Made by a program: the position numbers and the translations under genes. A stretch of 64,000 nt of DNA from Pseudomonas sp. CROZ-RG-20F-R04-15 (lineage in GTDB: Bacteria > Pseudomonadota > Gammaproteobacteria > Pseudomonadales > Pseudomonadaceae): the NCBI RefSeq assembly GCF_022662375.1, contig NZ_JAKNQL010000004.1, positions 1-64,000 on the forward strand, given 5' to 3'. How positions within the stretch are numbered: the first letter of the stretch is position 1; each line of letters starts with the position of its first letter. This document shows, in pieces, positions 51,277 to 60,500 of the stretch. The notes under the pieces were generated by a model. It did not search any database. It was not told the origin of the DNA and saw only the letters and a program-made list of their open reading frames with translations.

Positions 51277-51879
51277 TTACAGGGCAGCAGCGTTCTCGGT
51301 CAGGTAAGCCGCAACGCCTTCTGGCGACGCGTTCATGCCTTTGTCGCCTTTTTTCCAGTTGGCAGGGCAGACTTCGCCGTGCTCTTCGTGGAATTGCAGA
51401 GCGTCGACCAGACGGATCAGCTCTTCCATGTTACGGCCCAGCGGCAGGTCGTTGATGATCTGCGAACGGACAACGCCTTTGTCGTCGATCAGGAACGCGC
51501 CACGGAACGCTACGCCACCTTCCGACTCAACGTCGTAAGCCTTGGCGATGTCGTGCTTCATGTCGGCAGCCATGGTGTATTTCACCTGACCGATGCCGCC
51601 ATTGTTCACTGGGGTGTTGCGCCATGCGTTGTGAGTGAAGTGCGAGTCGATCGACACAGCGATCACTTCAACGTTGCGTGCCTTGAAGTCAGCCATGCGG
51701 TTGTCCAGAGCGATCAGCTCGGACGGGCAGACGAAGGTGAAGTCCAGTGGGTAGAAGAACACCAGGCCGTATTTGCCTTTGATGGCCGAGGACAGGGTGA
51801 AGCTGTCAACGATCTCGCCATTGCCGAGTACGGCCGGGACGGTGAAGTCAGGGGCTTGTTTGCCTACGAGTACGCTCAT
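51277..51879 (-). CDS. Typical 2-Cys peroxiredoxin (AhpC/TSA family)
   Basis: 200 aa. Thiol peroxidase reducing H2O2 and organic peroxides. Peroxidatic Cys51 in FTFVCPSE with conserved FYPLDFTF; resolving Cys in EVCPANW near 171; C-terminal YF-type tail is absent, ending LTENAAAL. The gene lies among iron-storage genes (bfd, bfrB), fitting a shared oxidative/iron stress theme. Confidence 0.93.
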   Translation of the reverse strand: MSVLVGKQAPDFTVPAVLGNGEIVDSFTLSSAIKGKYGLVFFYPLDFTFVCPSELIALDNRMADFKARNVEVIAVSIDSHFTHNAWRNTPVNNGGIGQVKYTMAADMKHDIAKAYDVESEGGVAFRGAFLIDDKGVVRSQIINDLPLGRNMEELIRLVDALQFHEEHGEVCPANWKKGDKGMNASPEGVAAYLTENAAAL

Positions 51880-52126
51880 TGATATCTCCTGGTGTAAAAA
51901 CTTGAAGTTCAGGGTCCGCGCCAGCCTGCCACCCTCAGGCGACAGCCCTGTGACACGAACCCCCTTCGCAAGGGCCGACCATCATACACTGCGAATTTGG
52001 CCTGTCCTTAACGGTTTTTCAAAGCAGGCGCAGAACGGCGCTGCATTTCCGGGGCCAGGCAAATCGCCAGTAATCACCGTTCGTCAGTCACCGCTGTCAA
52101 TCGGCAAAAGCCTTCCGAAAGCACTT

Positions 52127-52147
52127 TGACAATCATTCTCGTTAACA
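52127..52147 (+). promoter_or_regulatory. Fur box upstream of bfd
   Basis: TGACAATCATTCTCGTTAACA; its complement reads AACGAGAATGATTGTC, close to the GAnAATGATTnTC core of the Pseudomonas Fur box. It is about 47 bp before the bfd start, where Fur repression by iron is expected. The remaining 51880-52193 gap holds the divergent promoters of the peroxiredoxin and bfd genes. Confidence 0.75.
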
Positions 52148-52193
52148 TTAAGATCCATCGCAATTGAGTCACAACCAGCGACGGTTCTCACTT

Positions 52194-52412
52194 ATGTATG
52201 TTTGTCTCTGCACTGGCGTCACCGACGGACAGATCCGCGAAGCGATCTATGAAGGTTGCTGCAGCTATAAAGAAGTCCGCCAGGCCACCGGCGTCGCCAG
52301 CCAATGCGGCAAATGTGCCTGCCTTGCCAAGGAAGTCGTCCGCGAAACCCTGACCAAGCTGCAAACCGCTCAGGCTGCGATCCCTTATCCGGTAGAATTT
52401 ACTGCCGCGTAA
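52194..52412 (+). CDS. bfd: Bacterioferritin-associated ferredoxin
   Basis: 72 aa from ATG 52194 (MYVCLCTGVTDGQ). [2Fe-2S] cluster ligands Cys4, Cys6, Cys38 and Cys41, the pattern of P. aeruginosa Bfd. It docks on BfrB and passes electrons for release of stored iron. The upstream Fur box agrees with induction in iron-poor conditions. bfrB is the next gene, but a terminator separates them. Confidence 0.96.
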   Translation: MYVCLCTGVTDGQIREAIYEGCCSYKEVRQATGVASQCGKCACLAKEVVRETLTKLQTAQAAIPYPVEFTAA

Positions 52413-52429
52413 TACCCCCTATTTCAGAG

Positions 52430-52454
52430 AACCGGACTTATGTCCGGTTTTTTT
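52430..52454 (+). terminator. Terminator of bfd
   Basis: Stem AACCGGAC/GTCCGGTT with TTAT loop and seven T. It separates bfd from bfrB, allowing opposite iron responses. Confidence 0.93.
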
Positions 52455-52612
52455 ATGCCTGAAAATCAATTGCTTAGGTTCCAGACGCGGAACACAAACA
52501 TTCTTATTCCGATTAATTTTCATATATTATTCAATAACTTAGGTTTGACACTTATAAGTACGAAGCTCAAACTCTGCCGTATATACAGCGAATACAGGGC
52601 AGGACTCCGATC

Positions 52613-53086
52613 ATGAAAGGCGACATTACAGTCATCCAGCATCTCAACAAGATCCTTGCCAATGAGCTGGTCGCGATCAATCAGTACTTCCTGCATGCGC
52701 GCATGTACGAAGATTGGGGTCTGAACAAGCTCGGCAAACACGAGTACAAAGAATCCATCGACGAGATGAAACACGCGGACAAGCTGATCAAGCGCATCCT
52801 GTTCCTCGAAGGCCTGCCGAACGTACAGGATCTGGGCAAGCTGCACATCGGCGAGCACACCAAGGAAATGCTGGAGTGCGACCTGCGTATCGAGAAGACC
52901 GGCCACGCTGACCTGAAGACCGCGATCGCGCATTGCGAAACCGTCGGTGACTTCGGTAGCCGTGAACTGCTTGAAGACATTCTCGAATCCGAAGAAGAAC
53001 ATATCGACTGGCTGGAAACCCAACTGGGCCTGATCGATAAAGTCGGTCTTGAGAACTATCTGCAATCGCAGATGGGCGAAGAGTAG
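52613..53086 (+). CDS. bfrB: Bacterioferritin
   Basis: 157 aa, full length. Four-helix ferroxidase subunit of a 24-mer iron store. Ferroxidase ligands Glu18 ([13 protein letters not shown]), Glu51 and His54 (IDEMKHAD), Glu94, Glu127 and His130 (EEEHIDWLE). Met52 in DEMKH is the haem ligand, so this is a haem-binding Bfr. Partner of Bfd. A terminator follows. Confidence 0.97.
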   Translation: MKGDITVIQHLNKILANELVAINQYFLHARMYEDWGLNKLGKHEYKESIDEMKHADKLIKRILFLEGLPNVQDLGKLHIGEHTKEMLECDLRIEKTGHADLKTAIAHCETVGDFGSRELLEDILESEEEHIDWLETQLGLIDKVGLENYLQSQMGEE

Positions 53087-53252
53087 GAGCTGCCGCAGGC
53101 TGCGATCTTTTCAGACTGCACCGGCAACTAGCAGTAACTTTTCGAACGCACTAAAAAGCCCCGCCCTCTTTCGAGTGGCGGGGCTTTTTATTGGCTGAAA
53201 ATCAAAAGATCGCAGCCTCGTTTCACTCGACAGCTCCTGCAGAAGCAGCTGT
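53087..53252. repeat. Two half-copies of the GATCGCAGC repeat flanking the bfrB terminator
   Basis: GGAGCTGCCGCAGGCTGCGATCTTTT (53087-53112 core) and AAAAGATCGCAGCCTCG (53204-53220) are inverted relative to each other, with the bfrB terminator nested between; the right side continues in a related CAGCTCCTGCAGAAGCAGCTG palindrome. Same family as 20738-20815. Confidence 0.7.
53153..53193. terminator. Terminator between bfrB and grxD
   Basis: Stem AAAAAGCCCCGCC/GGCGGGGCTTTTT with a small loop and T/A flanks on both sides; likely bidirectional. Confidence 0.93.
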
Positions 53253-53270
53253 CGCATGAAACCTGGCTGA

Positions 53271-53612
53271 TCAGGCTTCGGACTTGTTCGCCGCTGCCGC
53301 TTCAACAGCCGACTTGATGGTGGTTTGCAGCGAACCGTCTGCAGCCATCTCGGTCATGATGTCGCTACCGCCGACCAGCTCACCGCCAACCCACAGTTGC
53401 GGGAAAGTCGGCCAGTTGGCGTATTTAGGCAGGTTGGCGCGGATTTCCGGGTTCTGCAGGATGTCCACGTACGCAAACTTTTCACCACACGCCATTACAG
53501 CCTGCGCAGCTTTCGCGGAGAAGCCGCACTGCGGGGCATTCGGCGAGCCTTTCATGTAAAGCAGAATGGTGTTGTTGGCAATCTGCTCTTTAATCGTTTC
53601 GATGATATCCAT
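53271..53612 (-). CDS. grxD: Monothiol glutaredoxin Grx4
   Basis: 113 aa from ATG 53612. The active site is CGFS (in NAPQCGFSAKAAQ), the hallmark of monothiol Grx that carries [2Fe-2S] clusters with glutathione. WPTFPQLWVGGELVGG is the GSH-binding TFPQ region. Role in Fe-S trafficking; near bfd/bfrB it fits an iron theme. Confidence 0.96.
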   Translation of the reverse strand: MDIIETIKEQIANNTILLYMKGSPNAPQCGFSAKAAQAVMACGEKFAYVDILQNPEIRANLPKYANWPTFPQLWVGGELVGGSDIMTEMAADGSLQTTIKSAVEAAAANKSEA

Positions 53613-53709
53613 GGAGCACCTCGGCTGAACTTTCCGACTCACGGGTCGGCACGGTGACGCATTGTAACGGAATCCCGAGCGCCATGCTCGGTCTCCCCGA
53701 CGGTCACGC

Positions 53710-55815
53710 TCAAGCCGCCGCCACGGTGACCGGCACGCCGTTCAGCGCCGCATTGCCGGACAACTCGTCGAGCTGACATTCATCAGTCAGGTCATTGGCA
53801 CTCGACCCCGGCTGACCGCTGGCAATCGCCATCTGTACGCCTGGCCGTGCATGACCCCAACCATGCGGCAGGCTGACCACGCCTCTCATCATGTCGAGGC
53901 TGCCGAGCACTTCCACCTCGATCTGCCCCACCCGCGAACTGACGCGCACCAACTGACCATCGTTGAGACCACGGCTGGCGAGATCATCAGGGTGCATCAG
54001 CAACTGATGGCGTGGCTTGCCCTTCACCAGACGGTGGTAGTTGTGCATCCACGAATTGTTGCTGCGTACATGGCGACGGCCGATCATCAGCAGCTCATCA
54101 GCAGCAGGCGCCTGCAACGCGGCAAACCGTGCGAGGTCGGCAAGGATCTCTGGCGGCGCGGCCTGCACATGCTGGTTTGGCGTTTTCAGACGCGGCGCCA
54201 GATTCGCTTTCAAAGCGCCCAGATCAACGCCATGGGGATGATCGAACAATGTCGCCAACGAGAGCTTCTGCTCTGACGCGTCTCCGTACATGCCCATGCG
54301 CAGACCCATGTCGATCATCTTCGCTGGTGGCATGGTCGGTTTCAGCTCCTTGCCGGTTGTTTCGGCGAAGGCCTTGGCCAGACCGACAAAGATCTCCCAG
54401 TCATGCAGCGCGCCCTCGGGCCTGGCAAGGATCGCGCGATTGAAGCGAGTGACATTACGCACCGCGAACAGATTGAACGTGGTGTCGTAGTGATCGTTCT
54501 CCAGCGCCGACGTCGACGGCAGGATCAGATCGGCGTAACGCGTGGTTTCGTTGATGTACAGGTCGATGCTGACCATGAATTCCAGGCCGTCCAGCGCCTG
54601 TTCCAGTTGCCGTCCGTTCGGCGTCGACAGCACCGGGTTGCCGGCCACCGTGATCAGCGCTCGGATCTGACCCTCGCCTTCGGTGAGCATCTCTTCGGCC
54701 AGTGCCGAAACCGGCAACTCGCCGCCGTACTCGGGACGCCCGGACACCCGGCTCTGCCACTTGTTGAAGTGTCCGCCGGAGGTCGATGCCACCAGATCCA
54801 CTGCGGGTTCGGTGCACAACGCGCCACCTACCCGGTCGAGGTTGCCGGAGACCAGGTTGATCAACTGCACCACCCAGTGGCACAGCGTGCCAAAGGCCTG
54901 GGTTGAAACGCCCATCCGGCCATAGCAAACCGCACTCGGCGCGGCGGCAAAATCACGCGCCAACTGACGGATCTGCTCGGCGGGAACGGCGCACAGCGGA
55001 CTCATCGCATCTGCCGTGAACGTCGCCACTGCAGCGCGCACCTCGTCGAGCCCATCGACCGGCAAATGACTGTCGCGGGTCAGGCCTTCACGGAACAACG
55101 TGTTGAGCACACCAAACAACAACGCCGCATCACCACCCGGGCGCACGAACAGATGCTGATCAGCCATCGCCGCCGTTTCGCTGCGCCGTGGATCGACCAC
55201 CACGACCTTACCACCGCGAGCCTGAATAGCTTTTAAACGTTTCTCGACATCGGGCACGGTCATGATGCTGCCGTTGGACGCCAGCGGATTGCCGCCGAGG
55301 ATCAACATGAAATCGGTGTGGTCGATGTCCGGAATCGGCAATAGCAAGCCGTGGCCGTACATCAAATAACTGCTCAGGTGGTGCGGCAACTGATCGACCG
55401 AGGTCGCCGAGAAGCGATTGCGCGTCTTCAGCAAACCGAGGAAATAATTGCTGTGGGTCATCAGCCCGTAGTTATGCACGCTTGGGTTGCCTTGATAGAC
55501 CGCGACCGCGTTCTGGCCGTGACGCTCCTGAATCGCCGCCAGCTTCTCGGCCACCAGCGCAAAAGCCTCGTCCCACTCGATCGGCAGCCATTCGCTGCCC
55601 ACGCGGCGCATCGGCTGACGCAGACGGTCGGGGTCATTCTGAATGTCTTGCAGCGCCACGGCTTTGGGGCAGATGTGGCCGCGACTGAAGGTGTCGAGCG
55701 CATCGCCTTTGATCGAGGTGATCGCGACATTGCCATCGGTTTCGGTGGTCTCGATGGTCAGGCCGCAAATGGCCTCACACAGGTGGCAGGCACGGTGATG
55801 GAGAGTCTTGGTCAT
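53710..55815 (-). CDS. Molybdopterin oxidoreductase with N-terminal [4Fe-4S]
   Basis: 701 aa. DMSO-reductase superfamily: a [4Fe-4S] domain with Cys10, Cys13, Cys17 and Cys49 (HRACHLCEAIC ... HICPKA), MGD-binding central domains (GGNPLASNGS, DPRRSETA) and a C-terminal molydopterin-dinucleotide-binding barrel (VRSNNSWMHNYHRL, HPDDLASRGLNDGQ). No twin-arginine signal, so cytoplasmic. Resembles soluble formate-dehydrogenase-like or assimilatory enzymes, but the partner subunit is absent and the substrate is unknown. Confidence 0.88.
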   Translation of the reverse strand: MTKTLHHRACHLCEAICGLTIETTETDGNVAITSIKGDALDTFSRGHICPKAVALQDIQNDPDRLRQPMRRVGSEWLPIEWDEAFALVAEKLAAIQERHGQNAVAVYQGNPSVHNYGLMTHSNYFLGLLKTRNRFSATSVDQLPHHLSSYLMYGHGLLLPIPDIDHTDFMLILGGNPLASNGSIMTVPDVEKRLKAIQARGGKVVVVDPRRSETAAMADQHLFVRPGGDAALLFGVLNTLFREGLTRDSHLPVDGLDEVRAAVATFTADAMSPLCAVPAEQIRQLARDFAAAPSAVCYGRMGVSTQAFGTLCHWVVQLINLVSGNLDRVGGALCTEPAVDLVASTSGGHFNKWQSRVSGRPEYGGELPVSALAEEMLTEGEGQIRALITVAGNPVLSTPNGRQLEQALDGLEFMVSIDLYINETTRYADLILPSTSALENDHYDTTFNLFAVRNVTRFNRAILARPEGALHDWEIFVGLAKAFAETTGKELKPTMPPAKMIDMGLRMGMYGDASEQKLSLATLFDHPHGVDLGALKANLAPRLKTPNQHVQAAPPEILADLARFAALQAPAADELLMIGRRHVRSNNSWMHNYHRLVKGKPRHQLLMHPDDLASRGLNDGQLVRVSSRVGQIEVEVLGSLDMMRGVVSLPHGWGHARPGVQMAIASGQPGSSANDLTDECQLDELSGNAALNGVPVTVAAA

Positions 55816-55949
55816 GGCCAGTCTCTGTCTTGTTCTGGGCGGGCAATCACGCCCGCGGGAACAAAACTATGGCCCGAGCGAAGAAGCGGCGCCAGCGACG
55901 TTCGTCTTGTGAATCGATGCCTATCAGGTGAGCCGATAGACCGCCGCGC

Positions 55950-56240
55950 TCAACTCGATGGAAGCTGCGGAGGTGCTGCGAGCTGGATTTCCTGGATGGT
56001 TTCGATCTGCTCGTGGGCGACGTGAACGCCGGTGAGTTCGCCGATCAATCGCCAGTGTTCGTCGAGCCCGGCGCTGATGGTTGCCATGCGATCGATCATG
56101 TGGCGGCCGGCGCTCTTGACGACTTCGTCTTCGCTGCGCAGCAGTTCGAACGACATTGAGGTGACCGACGCGGTGAGATGGGTCAGAGAGCGAGCCGTGT
56201 GGCCCAGCAATTCCATTAACAGTTTTTCTTTCGATTCCAT
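55950..56240 (-). CDS. Conserved small helical hypothetical protein (96 aa)
   Basis: 96 aa, largely alpha-helical by pattern (ELLGHTARSLTHLTASVTSMSFELLR ..., DRMATISAGLDEHWRLIGEL). No signal peptide or TM. Co-directional with, and 134 bp upstream of, the molybdopterin enzyme; operon membership is possible but not tight. No known family. Confidence 0.65.
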   Translation of the reverse strand: MESKEKLLMELLGHTARSLTHLTASVTSMSFELLRSEDEVVKSAGRHMIDRMATISAGLDEHWRLIGELTGVHVAHEQIETIQEIQLAAPPQLPSS

Positions 56241-56497
56241 GCGGAGGCTTCCTGCGTCGCTCGAAACTTATTTATAACCCAGCACTTTGCTTTAGCAAAT
56301 GTTTCAGCTCGAGCATCCGACCAAGTGGTGGCATGGCGCCACGGTCGTAAACCGACTCAGCGTGCTCCATCCCCGCCACGGCGCATTGCCAAGCCCTGCG
56401 AGGCCAGTGTACAAAGGGACTCGCTGCTGTCCTGAACCCGGCTTCAAATGCGCGACTGCAAAATCCGGTGCGCCCTCCGAATCCCGCAAAAACCGTA

Positions 56498-56520
56498 GCC
56501 TATTGGCGTAACGCGACATT
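56498..56520 (-). promoter_or_regulatory. Candidate ArgR half-site in the argF promoter region
   Basis: On the minus strand TGTCGC-GTTACGCC-AA, matching the Pseudomonas ArgR half-site TGTCGC-N8-AA. It lies 120-140 bp before argF, a gene repressed by ArgR with arginine in P. aeruginosa. Only one good half-site was found. The remainder of the 56241-56640 gap shows no convincing gene. Confidence 0.55.
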
Positions 56521-56640
56521 TAGTGTCAATATCGCGCCTTCCCCTATTTCGTCGCCCCGTGCGGCTTACGCCGCAGGTCTCGCCCGTTGTTCCGTTAAAC
56601 AAGGCTTTGAGCATCTGCGGTTTGTAGCAAAAGGTAGTCA

Positions 56641-57564
56641 ATGATGAGCGCAAGGCACTTTCTCTCCCTGATGGATTGCACGCCCGAAGAGCTGGTCAGC
56701 GTGATCCGTCGAGGCGTTGAGCTCAAGGACCTGCGTAACCGCGGCGTACTGTTCGAGCCTCTGAAAAACCGCGTACTGGGCATGATCTTCGAGAAGTCCT
56801 CGACCCGTACGCGCATCTCCTTCGAGGCCGGCATGATCCAGCTCGGCGGTCAGGCGATCTTCCTGTCGCCGCGTGACACCCAACTGGGCCGTGGCGAGCC
56901 GATCGGCGATTGTGCCATCGTCATGTCGAGCATGCTCGATGCGGTGATGATCCGTACCTTTGCCCACAGCACCCTGACCGAATTCGCCGCCAACTCGCGC
57001 GTGCCCGTGATCAACGGCCTGTCCGATGATCTGCACCCGTGCCAGTTGCTGGCCGACATGCAGACGTTCCTCGAGCACCGTGGCTCGATCCAGGGCAAAA
57101 CCGTGGCCTGGATCGGCGACGGCAACAACATGTGCAACAGCTATATAGAAGCGGCGATGCAGTTCGACTTCCAGTTGCGCATCGCTTGCCCGGAAGGCTA
57201 CGAGCCCAACCCTGAATTCGTCGCCAAGGCCGGTGATCGCGTGACCATCGTTCGCGACCCGCAAGACGCCGTGCGTGGCGCGCACCTGGTGAGCACCGAT
57301 GTCTGGACTTCGATGGGCCAGGAAGAGGAAACTGCCAAGCGCCTCAAGCTGTTCGCGCCGTTCCAGGTCAACCGTGCCCTGCTCGACCTCGCTGCCGAGG
57401 ACGTGCTGTTCATGCATTGCCTGCCGGCGCACCGTGGCGAAGAAATCAGTCTCGACCTGCTTGATGACCCGCGCTCCGTCGCCTGGGATCAGGCAGAAAA
57501 CCGTCTCCACGCACAGAAGGCCCTGCTCGAGTTCCTCGTTGAACCGGCATATCACCACGCATGA
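56641..57564 (+). CDS. argF: Ornithine carbamoyltransferase, anabolic
   Basis: 307 aa. Converts ornithine and carbamoyl phosphate to citrulline. Carbamoyl-phosphate site STRTR (in [14 protein letters not shown]), ornithine residues in HPCQLLAD and the final [12 protein letters not shown]. Its last codon overlaps the next ATG (ATGA). Function with argG in arginine synthesis. Confidence 0.97.
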   Translation: MMSARHFLSLMDCTPEELVSVIRRGVELKDLRNRGVLFEPLKNRVLGMIFEKSSTRTRISFEAGMIQLGGQAIFLSPRDTQLGRGEPIGDCAIVMSSMLDAVMIRTFAHSTLTEFAANSRVPVINGLSDDLHPCQLLADMQTFLEHRGSIQGKTVAWIGDGNNMCNSYIEAAMQFDFQLRIACPEGYEPNPEFVAKAGDRVTIVRDPQDAVRGAHLVSTDVWTSMGQEEETAKRLKLFAPFQVNRALLDLAAEDVLFMHCLPAHRGEEISLDLLDDPRSVAWDQAENRLHAQKALLEFLVEPAYHHA

Positions 57565-58670
57565 GCCATGAATTACTGCTGAACCTGCGCAACCTCGCTT
57601 GCGGTTATCAAGATCAACGTGTGGTGCAGAACCTCAATCTGCACCTCAACGCCGGTGACATCGGTTGCCTGCTCGGCTCTTCCGGCTGCGGCAAGACCAC
57701 CACCCTGCGCGCCATCGCCGGCTTCGAACCGGTGCACGAGGGCGAAATCACCCTCGGCGGCGAAACCATCTCCAGCGCCGGTTTCACCTTGGCGCCGGAG
57801 AAACGCCGGATCGGCATGGTGTTCCAGGACTACGCGCTGTTTCCGCACCTGAGCGTTGCCGACAACATCGCCTTCGGCATTCGCAAACACCCGCACAAAG
57901 AGCGGGTCACCGAAGAGCTGCTCGAACTGGTCAACCTGAAAAACCTCGGCAAGCGCTTCCCGCACGAATTGTCCGGCGGCCAGCAACAGCGTGTCGCCCT
58001 CGCCCGCGCCCTGGCGCCGGAACCGCAATTGCTGCTGCTTGATGAGCCGTTCTCCAACCTCGATGGCGAACTGCGCCGCAAGCTCAGTCATGAGGTGCGC
58101 GACATTCTCAAGGCCCGTGGCACCAGCGCGATCCTCGTGACCCACGATCAGGAAGAAGCCTTCGCCGTCAGCGACCACGTTGGCGTGTTCAAGGAAGGTC
58201 GCCTGGAGCAGTGGGACACGCCGTATAACCTGTACCACGAACCGGCAACGCCGTACGTGGCCAGCTTCATCGGTCAGGGTTACTTCATTCGCGGCCAGCT
58301 CGGCAGCCCGGAATCGGTGCAGACCGAACTGGGTGAGCTGCGTGGCAATCGGGCTTATACCTGGCCGATTGGCGGGGCGGTGGATGTATTGCTGCGCCCG
58401 GATGACATCGTTTATGCACCGGACAGTGGCTTGAAAGCACGGATTGTCGGCAAGACCTTTCTGGGCGCTTCGACGCTGTATCGCCTGCAACTGCCGACGG
58501 GGGCGCAGCTGGAATCGATTTTCCCGAGCCATGCTGATCATCAGGTGGGGGCGGAGGTGGGGATTCGCGTAGCCGCTGAACATCTGGTGTTGTTCCAGGC
58601 ATCGGGCAGTACCGCCGCACAAATCCCGGCGGCGGAAAACGGCGTCCGCCGGTACAGCAACGCACTCTGA
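57561..58670 (+). CDS. ABC transporter ATP-binding protein (FbpC/PotA-like)
   Basis: 369 aa. Walker [11 protein letters not shown], signature [15 protein letters not shown], Walker [14 protein letters not shown]-loop VTHDQEEAF and a C-terminal TOBE-type domain (about 245-345). This is the iron/polyamine/thiamine import class, but no permease or binding-protein gene is adjacent; it is instead coupled to argF by an ATGA overlap. Substrate unknown; it may energise permeases encoded elsewhere. Confidence 0.9.
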   Translation: MSHELLLNLRNLACGYQDQRVVQNLNLHLNAGDIGCLLGSSGCGKTTTLRAIAGFEPVHEGEITLGGETISSAGFTLAPEKRRIGMVFQDYALFPHLSVADNIAFGIRKHPHKERVTEELLELVNLKNLGKRFPHELSGGQQQRVALARALAPEPQLLLLDEPFSNLDGELRRKLSHEVRDILKARGTSAILVTHDQEEAFAVSDHVGVFKEGRLEQWDTPYNLYHEPATPYVASFIGQGYFIRGQLGSPESVQTELGELRGNRAYTWPIGGAVDVLLRPDDIVYAPDSGLKARIVGKTFLGASTLYRLQLPTGAQLESIFPSHADHQVGAEVGIRVAAEHLVLFQASGSTAAQIPAAENGVRRYSNAL

Positions 58671-58687
58671 TCCAACATGGATCAAAA

Positions 58688-58779
58688 CTGTGGGAGCGAG
58701 CCTGCTCGCGAATGCAATGTATCAGTCACAGATGATTTGACTGACCTACCGTATTCGCGAGCAGGCTCGCTCCCACAAG
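58688..58779. repeat. BIME: two inverted REPs
   Basis: Opposed REP units between the convergent ABC ATPase and PhzF-like genes. Confidence 0.94.
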
Positions 58780-58789
58780 TTTTTTTGGA

Positions 58790-59572
58790 CTAGCCCAACA
58801 ACAATGTACCGCTGGCAACCAGCGTCGCATTGCCGCCAATCTTCACCCGCTCGCCCTCTAGCCGACAAAACAACTCCCCGCCCCGCGCCGAACGCTGGCA
58901 CGCAGTCAGGCTCGACTTGCCCAAGCGTTTTGACCAATACGGAATCAGGCTGCAATGCGTCGACCCGGTCACCGGATCCTCATTGATGCCAATCGCCGGG
59001 GCAAAATAGCGCGAGACGAAATCGTGCTGATTGCCGCGCGCCGTGACGATCGCGCCCAGCCACGGCAGCTTGGCCAGCGCAACCATGTCCGGCTGGCAAT
59101 CGAGCACGGCCTGCTCCGATTCCAGTACTACGAACAGTTCGTTGGAGCCGAGTACATCGACCGCCTCGACACCCAGCGCCCGCTCGACGTCGACAGTTAC
59201 ACCAATCTCGGACGGCACGATCGAAGGGAAATCCAGCCACAACCGATCACCTTCCCGCGTGACGCTCAGCGGACCGGATTTACAGGTGAAGTCGATACGC
59301 TCGGCGGATTCCTTGTAGATCTCGAACAGCACATAAGCACTGGCCAGCGTAGCGTGCCCGCACAACGGCACTTCGGTGGTCGGGGTGAACCAGCGGATAT
59401 GCCAGGCCTGACCCTCGCGTACCAGAAACGCAGTTTCCGCCAGATTGTGTTCGGCGGCGATCTTCTGCATCAGCTCATCCGCGAGCCAGGCGTCCAGCCG
59501 ATAGACCATCGCCGGATTGCCACTGAACGGCCGATCACTGAACGCGTCGACCTGATGAAACTCGAGCTGCAT
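58790..59572 (-). CDS. PhzF-family isomerase/epimerase-like protein
   Basis: 260 aa. PhzF fold signatures: QVDAFSDRPFSGNPAMV, the catalytic Glu in AEHNLAETAF, TPTTEVPLCGHATLASAY and NEDPVTGSTHCSLIPYW. Related enzymes isomerise or racemise amino-acid-derived substrates; no phenazine cluster is present, so it is not the phenazine enzyme. Monocistronic. Confidence 0.9.
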   Translation of the reverse strand: MQLEFHQVDAFSDRPFSGNPAMVYRLDAWLADELMQKIAAEHNLAETAFLVREGQAWHIRWFTPTTEVPLCGHATLASAYVLFEIYKESAERIDFTCKSGPLSVTREGDRLWLDFPSIVPSEIGVTVDVERALGVEAVDVLGSNELFVVLESEQAVLDCQPDMVALAKLPWLGAIVTARGNQHDFVSRYFAPAIGINEDPVTGSTHCSLIPYWSKRLGKSSLTACQRSARGGELFCRLEGERVKIGGNATLVASGTLLLG

Positions 59573-59667
59573 AACCTTCTCCCTAAGTCAGTCGCCAGAG
59601 CATGCAACCACGCGGCGATCAGCGCCAGTGACAGAACCGGCGAATTTTCTGCATACAGCGATCACGG

Positions 59668-60138
59668 TCACGCGCGGCCAATATCGGCAAATTTCGCCTG
59701 GGTATGCTCGGCGAGCACGGCGGGTGCCAGTTCGACCTCCAGGCCTCGCCGACCGGCACTGACATAAATAGTCGCAAAACCCTGAGCCGAGTTATCAATG
59801 AAGGTGCGCAGGCGCTTTTTCTGCCCCAACGGACTGATGCCTCCCAACAGATAACCGGTGGAGCGTTGTGCGGCCGCCGGGTCAGCCATCTCGGCTTTTT
59901 TCACTCCCGCCGCATGCGCCAGACCTTTGAGATCGAGACTTCCGACGACCGGCACCACCGCCACCAGCAACTCACCTTTTTCGCTGGCCGCCAGCAAGGT
60001 TTTAAACACCTGCGCCGGTTCCAGTGCCAGTTTCTCTGCGGCCTCCAGCCCATAGGAGGCGGCTTTGGGGTCATGTTCGTAACTGTGCACGCGATGTTCG
60101 GCACGAACTTTTTTCAACAAGTCCAACGCAGGGGTCAT
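59668..60138 (-). CDS. ybaK: YbaK-type Cys-tRNA(Pro)/aminoacyl-tRNA deacylase
   Basis: 156 aa. YbaK/EbsC fold: [13 protein letters not shown] with the conserved Lys in the KTL turn, [16 protein letters not shown] and the C-terminal GRRGLEVEL. It hydrolyses mis-acylated Cys-tRNA(Pro) to protect translation fidelity. Monocistronic. Confidence 0.93.
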   Translation of the reverse strand: MTPALDLLKKVRAEHRVHSYEHDPKAASYGLEAAEKLALEPAQVFKTLLAASEKGELLVAVVPVVGSLDLKGLAHAAGVKKAEMADPAAAQRSTGYLLGGISPLGQKKRLRTFIDNSAQGFATIYVSAGRRGLEVELAPAVLAEHTQAKFADIGRA

Positions 60139-60329
60139 GGCAGCTCCAGGCTCGGCAGTGACAGAAAAATGCTGCGTCGGATTCTAGGCGATCAGCCCCC
60201 AAAAGGCTCTATCCCAAGCCACGATTCCCGTGGCTTGCAGACATTCCACAAGCACCATCGCGCGTCGATGCCAGAGGATCATTCACGCAGCGAATAGTTT
60301 TATTGTGACCGATGGTTCACTTTCGACCT

Positions 60330-60356
60330 TTGACAGGTTTGTTTCTTGTCTATATT
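60330..60356 (+). promoter_or_regulatory. Candidate sigma70-like promoter of glpF
   Basis: TTGACA and TATATT separated by a short 15-bp spacer, about 145 bp before glpF. TTCGA-containing stretches (TTTCGACC, TTTTTCGAATC) flank it and could be GlpR contacts. The 60139-60500 region otherwise shows no gene. Confidence 0.4.
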
Positions 60357-60500
60357 TTTTCGAATCTGAATAATGTAAGAATTATCGTCATCGCAGCACC
60401 CAGCAGTAAACCGGGAACGGAATGGGGATTCCTACCTGGTGAAAATCGCGCCCTGCCCTACCGGCAAGACGCCAGACAACAACAAAAACCGAGGTTTTCA

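Noticed and set aside
56299..56519. Overlapping 70-aa frames on both strands upstream of argF
   Set aside because: No start context or family; the region is better explained as argF control DNA.
58790..59572. Phenazine biosynthesis
   Set aside because: PhzF-like protein alone, without any other phz gene, so it is treated as a general PhzF-family enzyme.
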